Assembly: GCA_964506685.1 (NCBI GenBank)
Contig: CAZDMQ010000002.1
Coordinates: forward strand, 46,750-110,749
DNA from: UBA5336 sp964506685
GTDB lineage: Bacteria; Pseudomonadota; Alphaproteobacteria; Caulobacterales; Hyphomonadaceae
Direction of reading: 5' to 3'
Length of the DNA stretch: 64,000 nucleotides
In this document: positions 8,744 to 17,350 of the stretch, one piece after another
Position numbering within the stretch: position 1 is the first letter of the stretch
Layout of the letters: each line of letters begins with the position of its first letter
Made by a program: the position numbers and the translations under genes
Notes under the pieces: model-generated
The model's input: only the letters and a program-made list of their open reading frames with translations
Database searches by the model: none
Told to the model about the DNA's origin: nothing

Positions 8744-10732
8744 ATGGGGAGCATGGGCGACCTGCGCGCCGGCATTCCGGTGGTCCTCGCCCTCGCCTTT
8801 GCCCTTGGAGCCTTCTGCTACTTCACGCTGGGCTTCGAGCCGGACTGGGCCTGGGTGCTGGCCGGCCTCGGCGTTGCGGCGGGCGGCTGGGCGGTGTTGC
8901 GACGGCCCACGTCGGTGCTGGCACCGATCTGCGGCGGACTGTTACTGGCCGGGATGATCGGGTTTGCGCACGCCAAGTGGGTGGCTGTGACCACGGACAC
9001 GATCACGGTCGCGCCGGGCCTCGGGCCATTGCAACTCGAAGGCTGGGTACGCAAGGTCGAGCCGGGGCGTAATGGGCCGCGACTGCGGATCGCCGTTCAC
9101 GCGATCCAGGGAATGGATTCAGATGGCACGCCGGGGCTTGTCCGGGTGACGCATCCGCTGTCGCTGCGCGTCGGACCTGGCCGCTTCGTCCGCTGCCGCG
9201 CCGTTCTGCGTCCACCTCCCGAACCGGCGATGCCGGGCGATTACGACTTCCAGCGGCAGGCCTATCTCGAGGGGCTCGGCGCGGTCGGCTATGTCCAGGG
9301 ACGGTGCCGGGGAGGGCCCCTGGGATCGGCAGGCGGACCCGTGGCGGCGGCGGGGCTGTGGCTGGACGGCAAGCGGCGCCGGATCGCCGAGCATGTCCGC
9401 GTGGCGGCCGGGGAGCGGGCCGGCGGGTTCGCAGCTGCCCTGGTGTCGGGTGATCGCAGCTACATGCCGGAAGCGGACCAGGCGGCGCTGCGCGGCTCCG
9501 GACTTGCGCATTTGCTGGCGATTTCAGGTCTCCACCTTTCGATTGTCTGCGGGCTCGTCTATCTCCTCGTGCGGCGAAGCCTGGCGCTGGCCGAGCCACT
9601 GGCCGTGCGTGTCGCCGTGCAGAAGCCGGCGGCACTGGCCGCGCTGCTTGCCGGCGGGGTCTATCTGCTGCTGTCGGGGGCCAGTGTCTCGACCCAGCGC
9701 GCCTTCATCATGGCCGCAATCTTCTTCGGGGCGATCCTGTTCGACCGGCCGGGCTTCAGCCTGAGGTCCTTTGCCGTGGCCATGGTTGCCGTCGTCCTGA
9801 TCGACCCGGTCAGCGTGACCTCGCCGGGCTTCCAGATGTCCTTTGCCGCCACGGGCGCGTTGATTGCAACCTATGAGGCGCTGTCCCGCCGGCGGGCCGC
9901 ACGGGCGGATCCCGCAGGCGGCAGCCGCGTCGCCGAGGTCGTCAATTCGCTGGTCGTGACCTCCGTGGTGGCCAGTTTCGCGACCGCCCCCTTCGCCCTC
10001 TATCACTTCGACCGGGTTTCCGGTGGTGGCCTGCTGGCCAACCTCCTGGCCATGCCGATTATCAGCTTCGTCTCAGCACCGGCCGCCGGGCTTGCCCTGG
10101 TGCTTGCCCCGTTGGGACTGGACTCGATCGGGCTGCGATTGTTCGGGCTGAGTCTTGAATGGGTGCTGGCGATTGCCCACTGGGCGAACGCCCTGCCGGG
10201 GCAGGCACTGGTGCCGGCCTGGCCGATGCCGGGGGTGAGCTTTGCCCTGCTGGTCGCCGCTCTGGCTGGGTGGGTCCTGCTGACGGGCTGGTGGCGCTGG
10301 CTTGGACTGCTCGTGCCCTGCCTGCTGGCAGGATTTTCCTGGGTCTCGATGAAGGGAGCAGACCTGCATTGGGGCGCCGATGGCCATCTCTACGTCTTCA
10401 GCGCAGACGGGGCCTTGCGCCTCGATCTGGTCGACGGAGATAGGCTGGGTCCATTGCGCTACAGTGACCTTGAGCCGCACCCGGCCTGCCGGACGGGGAC
10501 GTGCCGGTTTCCCAGCCATCGCGGCGTGGTTGAGATCCGCTGGCAAAGAGAAGAGCCGGTTCTGTGCCTGCAGCGAGGCTTGCGGGCCAGCGACGCGGGG
10601 CGGGCCGTGACGGATTGCGGGCAGGTACTGGGCTGGGCGGAGGTCGAAGCGGCCGGCGGGGTGAGTGTGCATCTCGGACGCGGGCCGGCGCCGGGCGGCC
10701 GGTGCCGGCCCAGGCCGTGGCGCCCTTGCTGA
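8744..10732 (+). CDS. comEC: ComEC/Rec2-family DNA uptake channel
   Basis: About 662 residues. An N-terminal pair of membrane helices and a DUF4131-type soluble domain (around residues 60-190) lead into the competence core. The core carries LLAISGLHLSIVCGL, the family signature, followed by multiple hydrophobic helices. The C-terminal 100 residues are short and contain no complete metallo-beta-lactamase motif, so the hydrolase domain found in Bacillus ComEC is absent, as in many alphaproteobacteria. It would pass single-stranded DNA through the inner membrane. The start is uncertain: ATG codons at 8744 and 8753 are both plausible and neither has a strong ribosome site. Confidence 0.85.
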   Translation: MGSMGDLRAGIPVVLALAFALGAFCYFTLGFEPDWAWVLAGLGVAAGGWAVLRRPTSVLAPICGGLLLAGMIGFAHAKWVAVTTDTITVAPGLGPLQLEGWVRKVEPGRNGPRLRIAVHAIQGMDSDGTPGLVRVTHPLSLRVGPGRFVRCRAVLRPPPEPAMPGDYDFQRQAYLEGLGAVGYVQGRCRGGPLGSAGGPVAAAGLWLDGKRRRIAEHVRVAAGERAGGFAAALVSGDRSYMPEADQAALRGSGLAHLLAISGLHLSIVCGLVYLLVRRSLALAEPLAVRVAVQKPAALAALLAGGVYLLLSGASVSTQRAFIMAAIFFGAILFDRPGFSLRSFAVAMVAVVLIDPVSVTSPGFQMSFAATGALIATYEALSRRRAARADPAGGSRVAEVVNSLVVTSVVASFATAPFALYHFDRVSGGGLLANLLAMPIISFVSAPAAGLALVLAPLGLDSIGLRLFGLSLEWVLAIAHWANALPGQALVPAWPMPGVSFALLVAALAGWVLLTGWWRWLGLLVPCLLAGFSWVSMKGADLHWGADGHLYVFSADGALRLDLVDGDRLGPLRYSDLEPHPACRTGTCRFPSHRGVVEIRWQREEPVLCLQRGLRASDAGRAVTDCGQVLGWAEVEAAGGVSVHLGRGPAPGGRCRPRPWRPC

Positions 10733-10839
10733 CCACGACTTGCCGCGTCACGCCCTTGCGCGTCAGAGGCCAGGTGCCGGTCCTGTTTCCGCGTCATGTC
10801 CGGATGTCGGCCCAGCGGCCGATGGCAGCGGGACACGTC

Positions 10840-12519
10840 TCATGACAGGCCCTCGATCTCGCCATCGGGACCCAGGCGCATGCCGGCGGCGGCGGGCCGG
10901 CGAGGCAGGCCGGGCATGGTCATGATGTCCCCGGTGAGAACCACGACGAAGCCGGCGCCGGCCGACAGGCGGACATCGCTCACCGGCAGGGTGAACCCGC
11001 TCGGCGCGCCGCGGACAGCCGGGTCGGCCGAGAACGAGTACTGGGTCTTGGCGAGGCAGACAGGCAGGGCGCCATGGCCGGCATCTTCCCAGCTCGCGAG
11101 CTGGCGGCGCACCCGCTCCGGCACCTCGATGGCGCCTGCGCCGTAGACCTCGCGGGCGACGGTTTCGATCTTTTCGACGAGGGAAAGCGTGTCGGGATAG
11201 AGCGGGGCGAAGCGGGCGGGTGCGCGGTCGAGCAGGGCGACCAGACGGCGCGCCAGCTCTTCGCTGCCGGCGGATCCCTCGGCCCAGTGGGTGCACAGGA
11301 CGGCCTCGGTGCCGGCCGCTTCGGCCGCAGCGGCTATGGCGGCGACCTCCGCATTGGTGTCGCCATCGAAGTGATTGATCGCGACCAGGACCGGCACGCC
11401 GAACTTGCCGATATTCCCGATGTGGCGGGTGAGGTTGGCGCAACCGCGCGCGACCGCTTCGGGGTCCTCACGGGCGAGCTTGTCGGCCGGCACGCCGCCG
11501 TGAAACTTCATCGCCCGGACGGTCGCCACGAGCACGGCGCCCGCAGGGCGAAGCCCGCCAAGCCGGCACTTGATGTTGAAGAATTTCTCCGCGCCGAGAT
11601 CGGCCCCAAAGCCGGCCTCGGTGACGACATAATCGGCCAGCTTGAGGCCGGCGCGGGTGGCCATCAGGGAGTTGCAGCCATGGGCGATATTGGCGAATGG
11701 GCCGCCATGAACGAGGGCGGGATTGTTCTCGAGCGTCTGGACGAGGTTGGGCTGGAGGGCGTCCCGGAGCAGCACCGCCATGGCGCCATCGGCCTCAAGG
11801 TCGGCGGCGGTCACCGGGGCGCCGTCCCGGCTGATGCCGATCACGATGCGGGCGAGGCGCTGCTGCAGGTCATCGAGGCTGGTGGCGAGGCAGAGAATCG
11901 CCATGACCTCGGAGGCGACGGTGATATCGAAGCGGTCCTCGCGCGGATAGCCATTGCCGGGCCCGCCGAGCGAATGGACGAGGCGGCGCAGGGCGCGGTC
12001 GTTCATGTCGACGACGCGAGGCCAGCTGATGCGGCGCGGGTCGATACCGAGCGCGTTGCCCCAGTGGATGTGATTGTCGATCATGGCCGAGAGCAGGTTG
12101 TGGGCTGCAGTGACGGCATGCAGGTCGCCGGTGAAGTGGAGGTTCATCGCCTCCATGGGCACGACCTGGGCATGACCGCCGCCGGCTGCCCCGCCCTTGA
12201 CGCCGAAACAGGGTCCCAGCGAGGCTTCACGGATGCAGGTCAGGGCGCGCTTGCCGATCCGGTTGAGCCCGTCGCCGAGCCCGATCGTCGTCGTGGTCTT
12301 GCCCTCGCCCATGGGGGTGGGATTGACGGCGGTGACGAGGATGAGCTGGCCATCGGGCTGGCCGCTGCGCGCAGCGATGGCGTGCCGGGAGAGCTTGGCC
12401 TTGTCGTGGCCATGGGGGATGAGCTCGTCGGGGGCGAGGCCGAGGCGCGCGCCGATCTCGGTCATGGGCGCCAGCCGGGCGGCGCGGGCGATGTCGAGAT
12501 CGCTGGGTTGGCTGGTCAT
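10840..12519 (-). CDS. fhs: Formate-tetrahydrofolate ligase
   Basis: 559 residues. It makes 10-formyl-tetrahydrofolate from formate, ATP and tetrahydrofolate for one-carbon metabolism. The P-loop region VNPTPMGEGKTTTTIGLGDG and the following SLGPCFGVKGGAAGGG segment are diagnostic, as is the C-terminal GFVVVLTGDIMTMPGLP. The ATG at 12519 has GAGAGGAGAG just upstream and matches the family start; the open frame extends further upstream but is not conserved. It is convergent with comEC and divergent from the membrane protein at 12657. Confidence 0.97.
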   Translation of the reverse strand: MTSQPSDLDIARAARLAPMTEIGARLGLAPDELIPHGHDKAKLSRHAIAARSGQPDGQLILVTAVNPTPMGEGKTTTTIGLGDGLNRIGKRALTCIREASLGPCFGVKGGAAGGGHAQVVPMEAMNLHFTGDLHAVTAAHNLLSAMIDNHIHWGNALGIDPRRISWPRVVDMNDRALRRLVHSLGGPGNGYPREDRFDITVASEVMAILCLATSLDDLQQRLARIVIGISRDGAPVTAADLEADGAMAVLLRDALQPNLVQTLENNPALVHGGPFANIAHGCNSLMATRAGLKLADYVVTEAGFGADLGAEKFFNIKCRLGGLRPAGAVLVATVRAMKFHGGVPADKLAREDPEAVARGCANLTRHIGNIGKFGVPVLVAINHFDGDTNAEVAAIAAAAEAAGTEAVLCTHWAEGSAGSEELARRLVALLDRAPARFAPLYPDTLSLVEKIETVAREVYGAGAIEVPERVRRQLASWEDAGHGALPVCLAKTQYSFSADPAVRGAPSGFTLPVSDVRLSAGAGFVVVLTGDIMTMPGLPRRPAAAGMRLGPDGEIEGLS

Positions 12520-12656
12520 GCGCTCTCCTCTCTTTCTGGGTGCAGGACGATGGTAGGGCAGGTTTCGGGCATTGGACATTGCCGTGGCAAAGGATGTTGA
12601 TTTCTTCCACAGCCTCTGCCCTATTCGCGGCGAGGTGCTTGGGGGAACTGCACGCC

Positions 12657-13850
12657 ATGGCCACGGAAGCGACAGGGCATGAGGACGAGCCGCTGAGCGA
12701 CGAGCAGCTCGCGGCGATCGCCAACCGGCCATCGGTCGAGTTCGACGAAGTGGTGCTGCAGGCCGATTATGCGGCCCGCGCGGCGATCAGTTTCTACCGG
12801 TTTCGCCAGTTGGGTGGCGGTCGGGATATCAAGGGCAAGCCGCACAGCCTGAAGTTCGGCCAGTCCGCCGGCAGGGGCATCCACTACGTATCCGACCATC
12901 CGCAGGTGCGGCTGCTCAACCTGTCCATCGTCGCGCTGCTGGTATTGTTCGAGAGCGCGGCGAATGCGTATTTCTTCGCCCGCCAGAGCGAGTTCGGCAT
13001 TTCGGGCGGCCTGTTCCAGGCGGCGGCGGTGTCTCTGGCCAATGTCGCGACCAGCTATTTCATCATCGGTTTCTGGGGGCTGCGCCACGCGTCCATGCCG
13101 ACGGGCGGGCAGCCCTTCTGGCGGCCCCAGCGGCGCGACGTGATCCGGCTGTTCGGTGTGCTGGCCATTCTTCTCGGAGTGACCATGGTGCTGCTGGTCA
13201 ACCTCTCGGCGGCCCATTACCGGAATATCATCGATCTCCGCGCGGAAGGGCTGCAGCTGGCCGGCGAGGTGCTGGTTACCTTCCCCCGCTTCTGGATGAG
13301 CGCGGACGCATGCGAGGCGATCCTTGGCTCGCCCATCGGCGATTCCATCGGCAGCGCGGCGACGAGCGCCATGTGCCGGCCCTTCGCGCTGCATTCCCTG
13401 GATGCCATGGTCCTGTTTGCGCTGGGGCTGGCCATCTCCGCGATTGCCGCGTTCGAAGGGCGGCGGGCTGACAGCGCCTTTCCCGGCTTCTCGGATGCGG
13501 CGCGCAGCATCGAGCAGGCGAGGCGGGAACTGCAGGATGCGCTGGACGATTATTATGCGAGCTATGAGGACTTCCTGGAAGACCAGGAGGTCCTGCTGTT
13601 CGGCAGCGACGAGGACGAGAAGAGGGGCGAAACAGCGGCCGGGGAGGGCCGGCGGCGCTTCATCCGGGCCGAGCGCGCGCAAATCATTGCCGGGCTCGAC
13701 GCGCGCGTCGAGCCGTATCGCAACCTCCTGACCAGCAGCGCCGATACCCTGCGGGACGAGTTCGACGTGCCGCGCGAGGCGGTCGAGCTGATCAGCGGCA
13801 AGCGCTTCAGGTATCCGGCGCCCCCGACCGGCGACGAGGCGGGCAGCTGA
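12657..13850 (+). CDS. Four-helix membrane protein of unknown function, partner of a VWA-like protein
   Basis: 397 residues. After about 85 polar residues come hydrophobic segments near 86-106, 117-140, 161-182 and 250-270. A C-terminal cytoplasmic stretch is rich in Glu and Asp and predicted helical (ARRELQDALDDYYASYEDFLEDQ, given here only to locate it, residues about 283-305). I do not recognise the family. Start chosen at 12657, where GGGGGA lies 10 bases upstream. Its stop overlaps the next ATG by one base (TGATG), so the two products are almost certainly made together and probably form a complex. No mobile-element genes flank the pair. Confidence 0.75.
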   Translation: MATEATGHEDEPLSDEQLAAIANRPSVEFDEVVLQADYAARAAISFYRFRQLGGGRDIKGKPHSLKFGQSAGRGIHYVSDHPQVRLLNLSIVALLVLFESAANAYFFARQSEFGISGGLFQAAAVSLANVATSYFIIGFWGLRHASMPTGGQPFWRPQRRDVIRLFGVLAILLGVTMVLLVNLSAAHYRNIIDLRAEGLQLAGEVLVTFPRFWMSADACEAILGSPIGDSIGSAATSAMCRPFALHSLDAMVLFALGLAISAIAAFEGRRADSAFPGFSDAARSIEQARRELQDALDDYYASYEDFLEDQEVLLFGSDEDEKRGETAAGEGRRRFIRAERAQIIAGLDARVEPYRNLLTSSADTLRDEFDVPREAVELISGKRFRYPAPPTGDEAGS

Positions 13851-14662
13851 TGGCCCGCCGCCGCAGCCGCCGACAGAAGCGCCAGCAGCGCATGGCGCTC
13901 GTGAATTTCGCGCTCGCAGCCATCGCCATCGGGATCATCGGCTTCTCGGTCTATGCGCTGCAGCCCAAGCCCTATGACGAGCGGACCCTGTGCACGATCA
14001 GCGAGGAGCTGCCGCCGCACACGGCCATCATCATCGACAAGACCGATTCCTATTCCCCGCAGCAGGCGCAGCTGATCGCCGATCTCATCCGTGCTGCCGG
14101 ACGCGGCCTTGCCGTCGGTGAACGCCTCACCCTGTTCGAACTCGACGCCAGCGGCGTATTCGATCCGCGCGGAGAGTTTTCGCTGTGCAATCCGGGACGC
14201 GGGGGACAGGTCAACCCGCTCTTCCGCAATCCCGAGATGATCGAAGCGCGATATGCCACCCTGTTCGAAGGACCGCTGGAGCAGGAACTGGCCGATCTTG
14301 TGGAGCCGAAGCAGGCGCCGGCGAGCCCGATCCTCGAAGCCATGGCGCGGCTCGGCCAGACCGAGGCGTTCTCGGCCGAGGTGCCGCGCCGGCGGCTGGT
14401 CCTGATCTCGGACATGCTGCAGAATTCCGACGCCTTCACGGCCTATGGCGGCGGCGCGACCTTGCCGGAGGGACTTCCGTCGCCGGCGACCGTGGCCGAG
14501 CGCTTCGCCCGCCGCTATGGCCGGTCGCTTGACGGGGTGGCGGTCGAGATCCGACTGATCCCGCGCGACCGCTTCGTCGACATGCAGCGCGGCGCGCTCA
14601 AGGCTTACTGGCAGGACGTCTTCCGCGACCTCGGGATACGCGACACCTGGAGGGACCTCTGA
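13850..14662 (+). CDS. Membrane-anchored VWA-like protein
   Basis: 270 residues. A very basic N-terminus (ARRRSRRQKRQQR) precedes one membrane helix at about 16-38, so the bulk would lie in the periplasm. The rest resembles a von Willebrand A fold: an early strand AIIIDKTDS has the D-x-T-x-S spacing of a degenerate MIDAS site, and RRLVLISDMLQNS is the typical later strand with the metal-region aspartate. A mid-protein insertion carries a cysteine region (FSLCNPGRGG). It is translationally coupled to the membrane protein upstream. The function is unknown; the fold assignment is by motif only. Confidence 0.7.
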   Translation: MARRRSRRQKRQQRMALVNFALAAIAIGIIGFSVYALQPKPYDERTLCTISEELPPHTAIIIDKTDSYSPQQAQLIADLIRAAGRGLAVGERLTLFELDASGVFDPRGEFSLCNPGRGGQVNPLFRNPEMIEARYATLFEGPLEQELADLVEPKQAPASPILEAMARLGQTEAFSAEVPRRRLVLISDMLQNSDAFTAYGGGATLPEGLPSPATVAERFARRYGRSLDGVAVEIRLIPRDRFVDMQRGALKAYWQDVFRDLGIRDTWRDL

Positions 14663-14700
14663 GCGGCGCGCCGGGGCGGGGCGGCGAGCGTGTTCCAGGC

Positions 14701-16377
14701 TCAGGGGAGCTTCTCTGCCGCACCGATATCGAGCGCACCCTGGATGCGGGCATCGCCATAGACATCGGCAGAGCCGGCGCCGGGAATGACCCCGCCGCTG
14801 AAAAGCCCGTTCCAGAACGGGGAGGTGAAGCTGGTGATGTCCTCGACAAACCCGCCCATGCCTTCGGCCGGTGAGCCCTCCTGCAGGCGGGCATTGGCGC
14901 TCGCCCGATCGACGAGAAGCGGGTCAGCCGCGACCGGCGAACTGTCGGCCACCGGCACGCCGTCTATCGCCTGGTCGGCCCACCAGAGATTGTTGCGCCA
15001 TTCCACCTGTTCCGGCGTCCCGATGATTTTCACGCCTTCGGACTGGTCTGCTTCGGAGATGATGATGTTGTTGACAAGGGTCAGCGCGCTGGCCCGGTAC
15101 TGGATGAAGATTTCCGAACCGAAGCCGATATTGCCGTAGAAGGTGTTGTTGGCGATGCTGATCCGCTCGGCTCGCCCGCCGCCGCGTGCGGTCGGGTCGG
15201 ATGAGAACCCGCCAATGGCCAGCCCGGCCTGGCGGTTGTCGTGGACAAGGTTCGAGGCGATCAGCACGTCTTCCGAGGCTTCGCCGGGGGCCTCGGCGCC
15301 GACCTCGATCCCGATATCATTGCCGGTCGCGATGTTGCGTTCGATCACCATGTTGCGACCGCCATCGACATAGAAGCCGACGGCGGATCCGGCATCGCCG
15401 TCGTACCAGGGATTGTCGAGATTGGAGTTCGCGATCGCCTGGTTGCCCCGCACGAGGCCATTGCGTGCCCGGTTGGTCCCGTCGGCACACACCCCGCACG
15501 TATCGGGCTCGAAGCCGATGAAATCGAAGCCGATATTGTTATTCTCGCGCGAGATGTTGCCGCTCACGATGAAGCCATCGATGTTGCCGTTGAGCGTAAT
15601 GGCTTCGGAGGAGGCCAGCGTATTGCCGAAGACCTCATTGTCGAGCAGGCTGACCTCGCGCAGGGCCGCCGACCGCGTGCCATAGACGCCGATGCCATTG
15701 GCGCCGACGGCGCAGCCCGACGCTTCGCTACAGGTCGAGCGGTTGGCGATGCCGGACACCCGATTGAACTGGAGCGTGATGTCCTCGCCGGCACCCTCGA
15801 CAAGGATGCCCACCGGCGTGTCGTTGATCTCGACACCTGCAGCGGTGCGGAAATCGCGGATGTCGAAGCCCGATACAACAACATGGCTGGCATCACGGAG
15901 TGTGATCATGCCCAGCCGGCCCGACGGGGTGAAGCCGCTGCCGTCCAGAATGACCTCGCCATCGGCAAACAGGATAACGGGCTCGGAGGCTGTACCGGAA
16001 TCGGCGCTGCCGTCGAACACGACCTGCTGGGCATAAGTGCCCGGCTGCACCGCGATGGCGGTGCCCGGTCCGGCGGCATCGACGGCCGCCTGGAGGGTTG
16101 CCAGTGGAGCCGCTTCTGTTCCTGGATTGGTGTCGCTGCCGGTGGGGGCGACGAAGAGCGTGCCCTCGCCGGGAGGAACGGGCGTCGGCGTCGGCGTCGG
16201 AGTGGGGGTAGGTGTTGGTGTTGGTGTTGGTGTTGGTGTTGGTGTTGGGGCGGGTGCCGGAGTGGGCGAGGGCGACGCGCCACCCCCGCCACCGCCGCTG
16301 CAGGCGGTGATCGAGGCCAGGGCGAGGCTGGCTGCGCCGATCAGGAGCGCCCGCCGGAGGGTTGCAACGCCAGTCAT
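14701..16377 (-). CDS. Surface lipoprotein with right-handed parallel beta-helix, Thr-Pro stalk
   Basis: 558 residues. A lipoprotein signal ends at SITAC (Cys26), followed by six glycines, a Thr-Pro dipeptide stalk (about 36-68) and a DUF1565-like opening (GTLFVAPTGSDTNPG). The remainder is made of repeating short strands with Asn ladders (NIISEADQ, NNTFYGN, IASNLVHDN, RNIATGNDIG), typical of parallel beta-helix polysaccharide lyases and carbohydrate-binding proteins. The start has GAGGTGAG ahead. It begins only 43 bases after the epimerase stop on the same strand, so it may be the last gene of the Pel operon. A role in cutting or holding Pel polymer is an inference; no catalytic residues can be assigned. 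Confidence 0.8.
   Translation of the reverse strand: MTGVATLRRALLIGAASLALASITACSGGGGGGASPSPTPAPAPTPTPTPTPTPTPTPTPTPTPTPVPPGEGTLFVAPTGSDTNPGTEAAPLATLQAAVDAAGPGTAIAVQPGTYAQQVVFDGSADSGTASEPVILFADGEVILDGSGFTPSGRLGMITLRDASHVVVSGFDIRDFRTAAGVEINDTPVGILVEGAGEDITLQFNRVSGIANRSTCSEASGCAVGANGIGVYGTRSAALREVSLLDNEVFGNTLASSEAITLNGNIDGFIVSGNISRENNNIGFDFIGFEPDTCGVCADGTNRARNGLVRGNQAIANSNLDNPWYDGDAGSAVGFYVDGGRNMVIERNIATGNDIGIEVGAEAPGEASEDVLIASNLVHDNRQAGLAIGGFSSDPTARGGGRAERISIANNTFYGNIGFGSEIFIQYRASALTLVNNIIISEADQSEGVKIIGTPEQVEWRNNLWWADQAIDGVPVADSSPVAADPLLVDRASANARLQEGSPAEGMGGFVEDITSFTSPFWNGLFSGGVIPGAGSADVYGDARIQGALDIGAAEKLP
16181..16246. repeat. Hexanucleotide tandem repeat coding the Thr-Pro stalk
   Basis: Eleven successive hexamers: three GGCGTC, one GGAGTG, one GGGGTA, then six identical GGTGTT copies (16211-16246). 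Read on the minus strand each hexamer codes a Thr-Pro or similar dipeptide in the linker of the beta-helix lipoprotein. The six identical copies, with the same synonymous codons, suggest recent slippage. Because the unit is a multiple of three, copy changes alter stalk length without breaking the frame. Confidence 0.9.
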
Positions 16378-16420
16378 GTCTCACCTCTACCGAAAGGACG
16401 CACCCGTCATTTTCTCCCGC

Positions 16421-17350
16421 TTATGCAGCAGCCGACCCGCCTGTTGCCAGCGTTTTTTCAAGACCGTTTGGTAACGATGTCGTTGGGCTCACGCCGAGGG
16501 CGCTGATCATGGCCCGATTGTCACCAAGCGAGCGGCGGATGTCGCCGGCCCGCGCCGGTCCGAACCGGATCTGCCCCCGCTGGCCGGTAATCGCCCCCAG
16601 CGTTTCGGCAAGCTGCAGGATGGTGGTCTCTGCGCCCGTACAGACATTGAACACGCGTGCGCCACTGCGTCCGGTGTCCATGGCGGCCACCAGGGCCCGG
16701 CAGACATCGCCGACAAAGATGAAGTCCCGGCTCTGGATGCCATCGCCATGAATGGTGATGTCGAGGCCGCGGGCCAGCCGGTCGGCGAACACCGAAATCA
16801 CACCGGAATAGGGTGAGCGGGGATCCTGGCGCGGCCCATAGACATTGAAGAACCGCATGCCGGTGGTGGGGACGCCATGGACCTCTAGCGCGGGCACGGC
16901 GTGGAGTTCACAGCCATACTTGTCCGCGCCATAGGCGGTCAGCGGCCGCCGGGGCGCGGTTTCGGCGAGGGGCACGTCCTGGCTGGCGCCGTAGACTGCG
17001 GCCGAGGAGGCATAGACGACGGGAATGCGGCCTGCGTCGCGCGCAGCTTCGTAGACATGGATGGTACCGGTCAGGTTGGTGGCATGGCAGGCGGCCCAGC
17101 GCTCATTGCCTGCCTGAACCGAAGCGATTGCAGCAAGATGGAAGCAGCCGTCCATCCCGGCCATGGCTGTACGCACATCGCCGATCCGGGTGATGTCGCC
17201 GACGACGAGCTCTGCGCCCTCCGGAACATTCTCCGGGGCGCCGGTCGAGAGATTGTCGAGCACACGAACCTCGTGGCCGCCGGCAAGCAGGTGGTCGCAG
17301 AGGTGCGAGCCGATGAAGCCGGCGCCGCCGGTCACGAGGTATCGGGTCAT
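16421..17350 (-). CDS. NAD-dependent UDP-sugar C4-epimerase of the Pel locus (PelX/GalE-like)
   Basis: 309-residue short-chain dehydrogenase/epimerase. The NAD motif is TGGAGFIGSH at the N-terminus, and the catalytic pair is Tyr140 and Lys144 in AYGADKYG with a preceding ASSAAVYG. It starts 4 bases inside the end of pelG, so it belongs to the Pel operon. Pel contains N-acetylgalactosamine, and a Pseudomonas protegens Pel locus carries a UDP-GlcNAc 4-epimerase, PelX; the same job, supplying UDP-GalNAc to PelF, is the best guess here. UDP-glucose or a uronic acid cannot be excluded as substrate. Confidence 0.85.
   Translation of the reverse strand: MTRYLVTGGAGFIGSHLCDHLLAGGHEVRVLDNLSTGAPENVPEGAELVVGDITRIGDVRTAMAGMDGCFHLAAIASVQAGNERWAACHATNLTGTIHVYEAARDAGRIPVVYASSAAVYGASQDVPLAETAPRRPLTAYGADKYGCELHAVPALEVHGVPTTGMRFFNVYGPRQDPRSPYSGVISVFADRLARGLDITIHGDGIQSRDFIFVGDVCRALVAAMDTGRSGARVFNVCTGAETTILQLAETLGAITGQRGQIRFGPARAGDIRRSLGDNRAMISALGVSPTTSLPNGLEKTLATGGSAAA

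Noticed and set aside
16181..16246. Considered as a CRISPR array
   Set aside because: The units are 6 bases long with no spacers and lie inside a coding frame.
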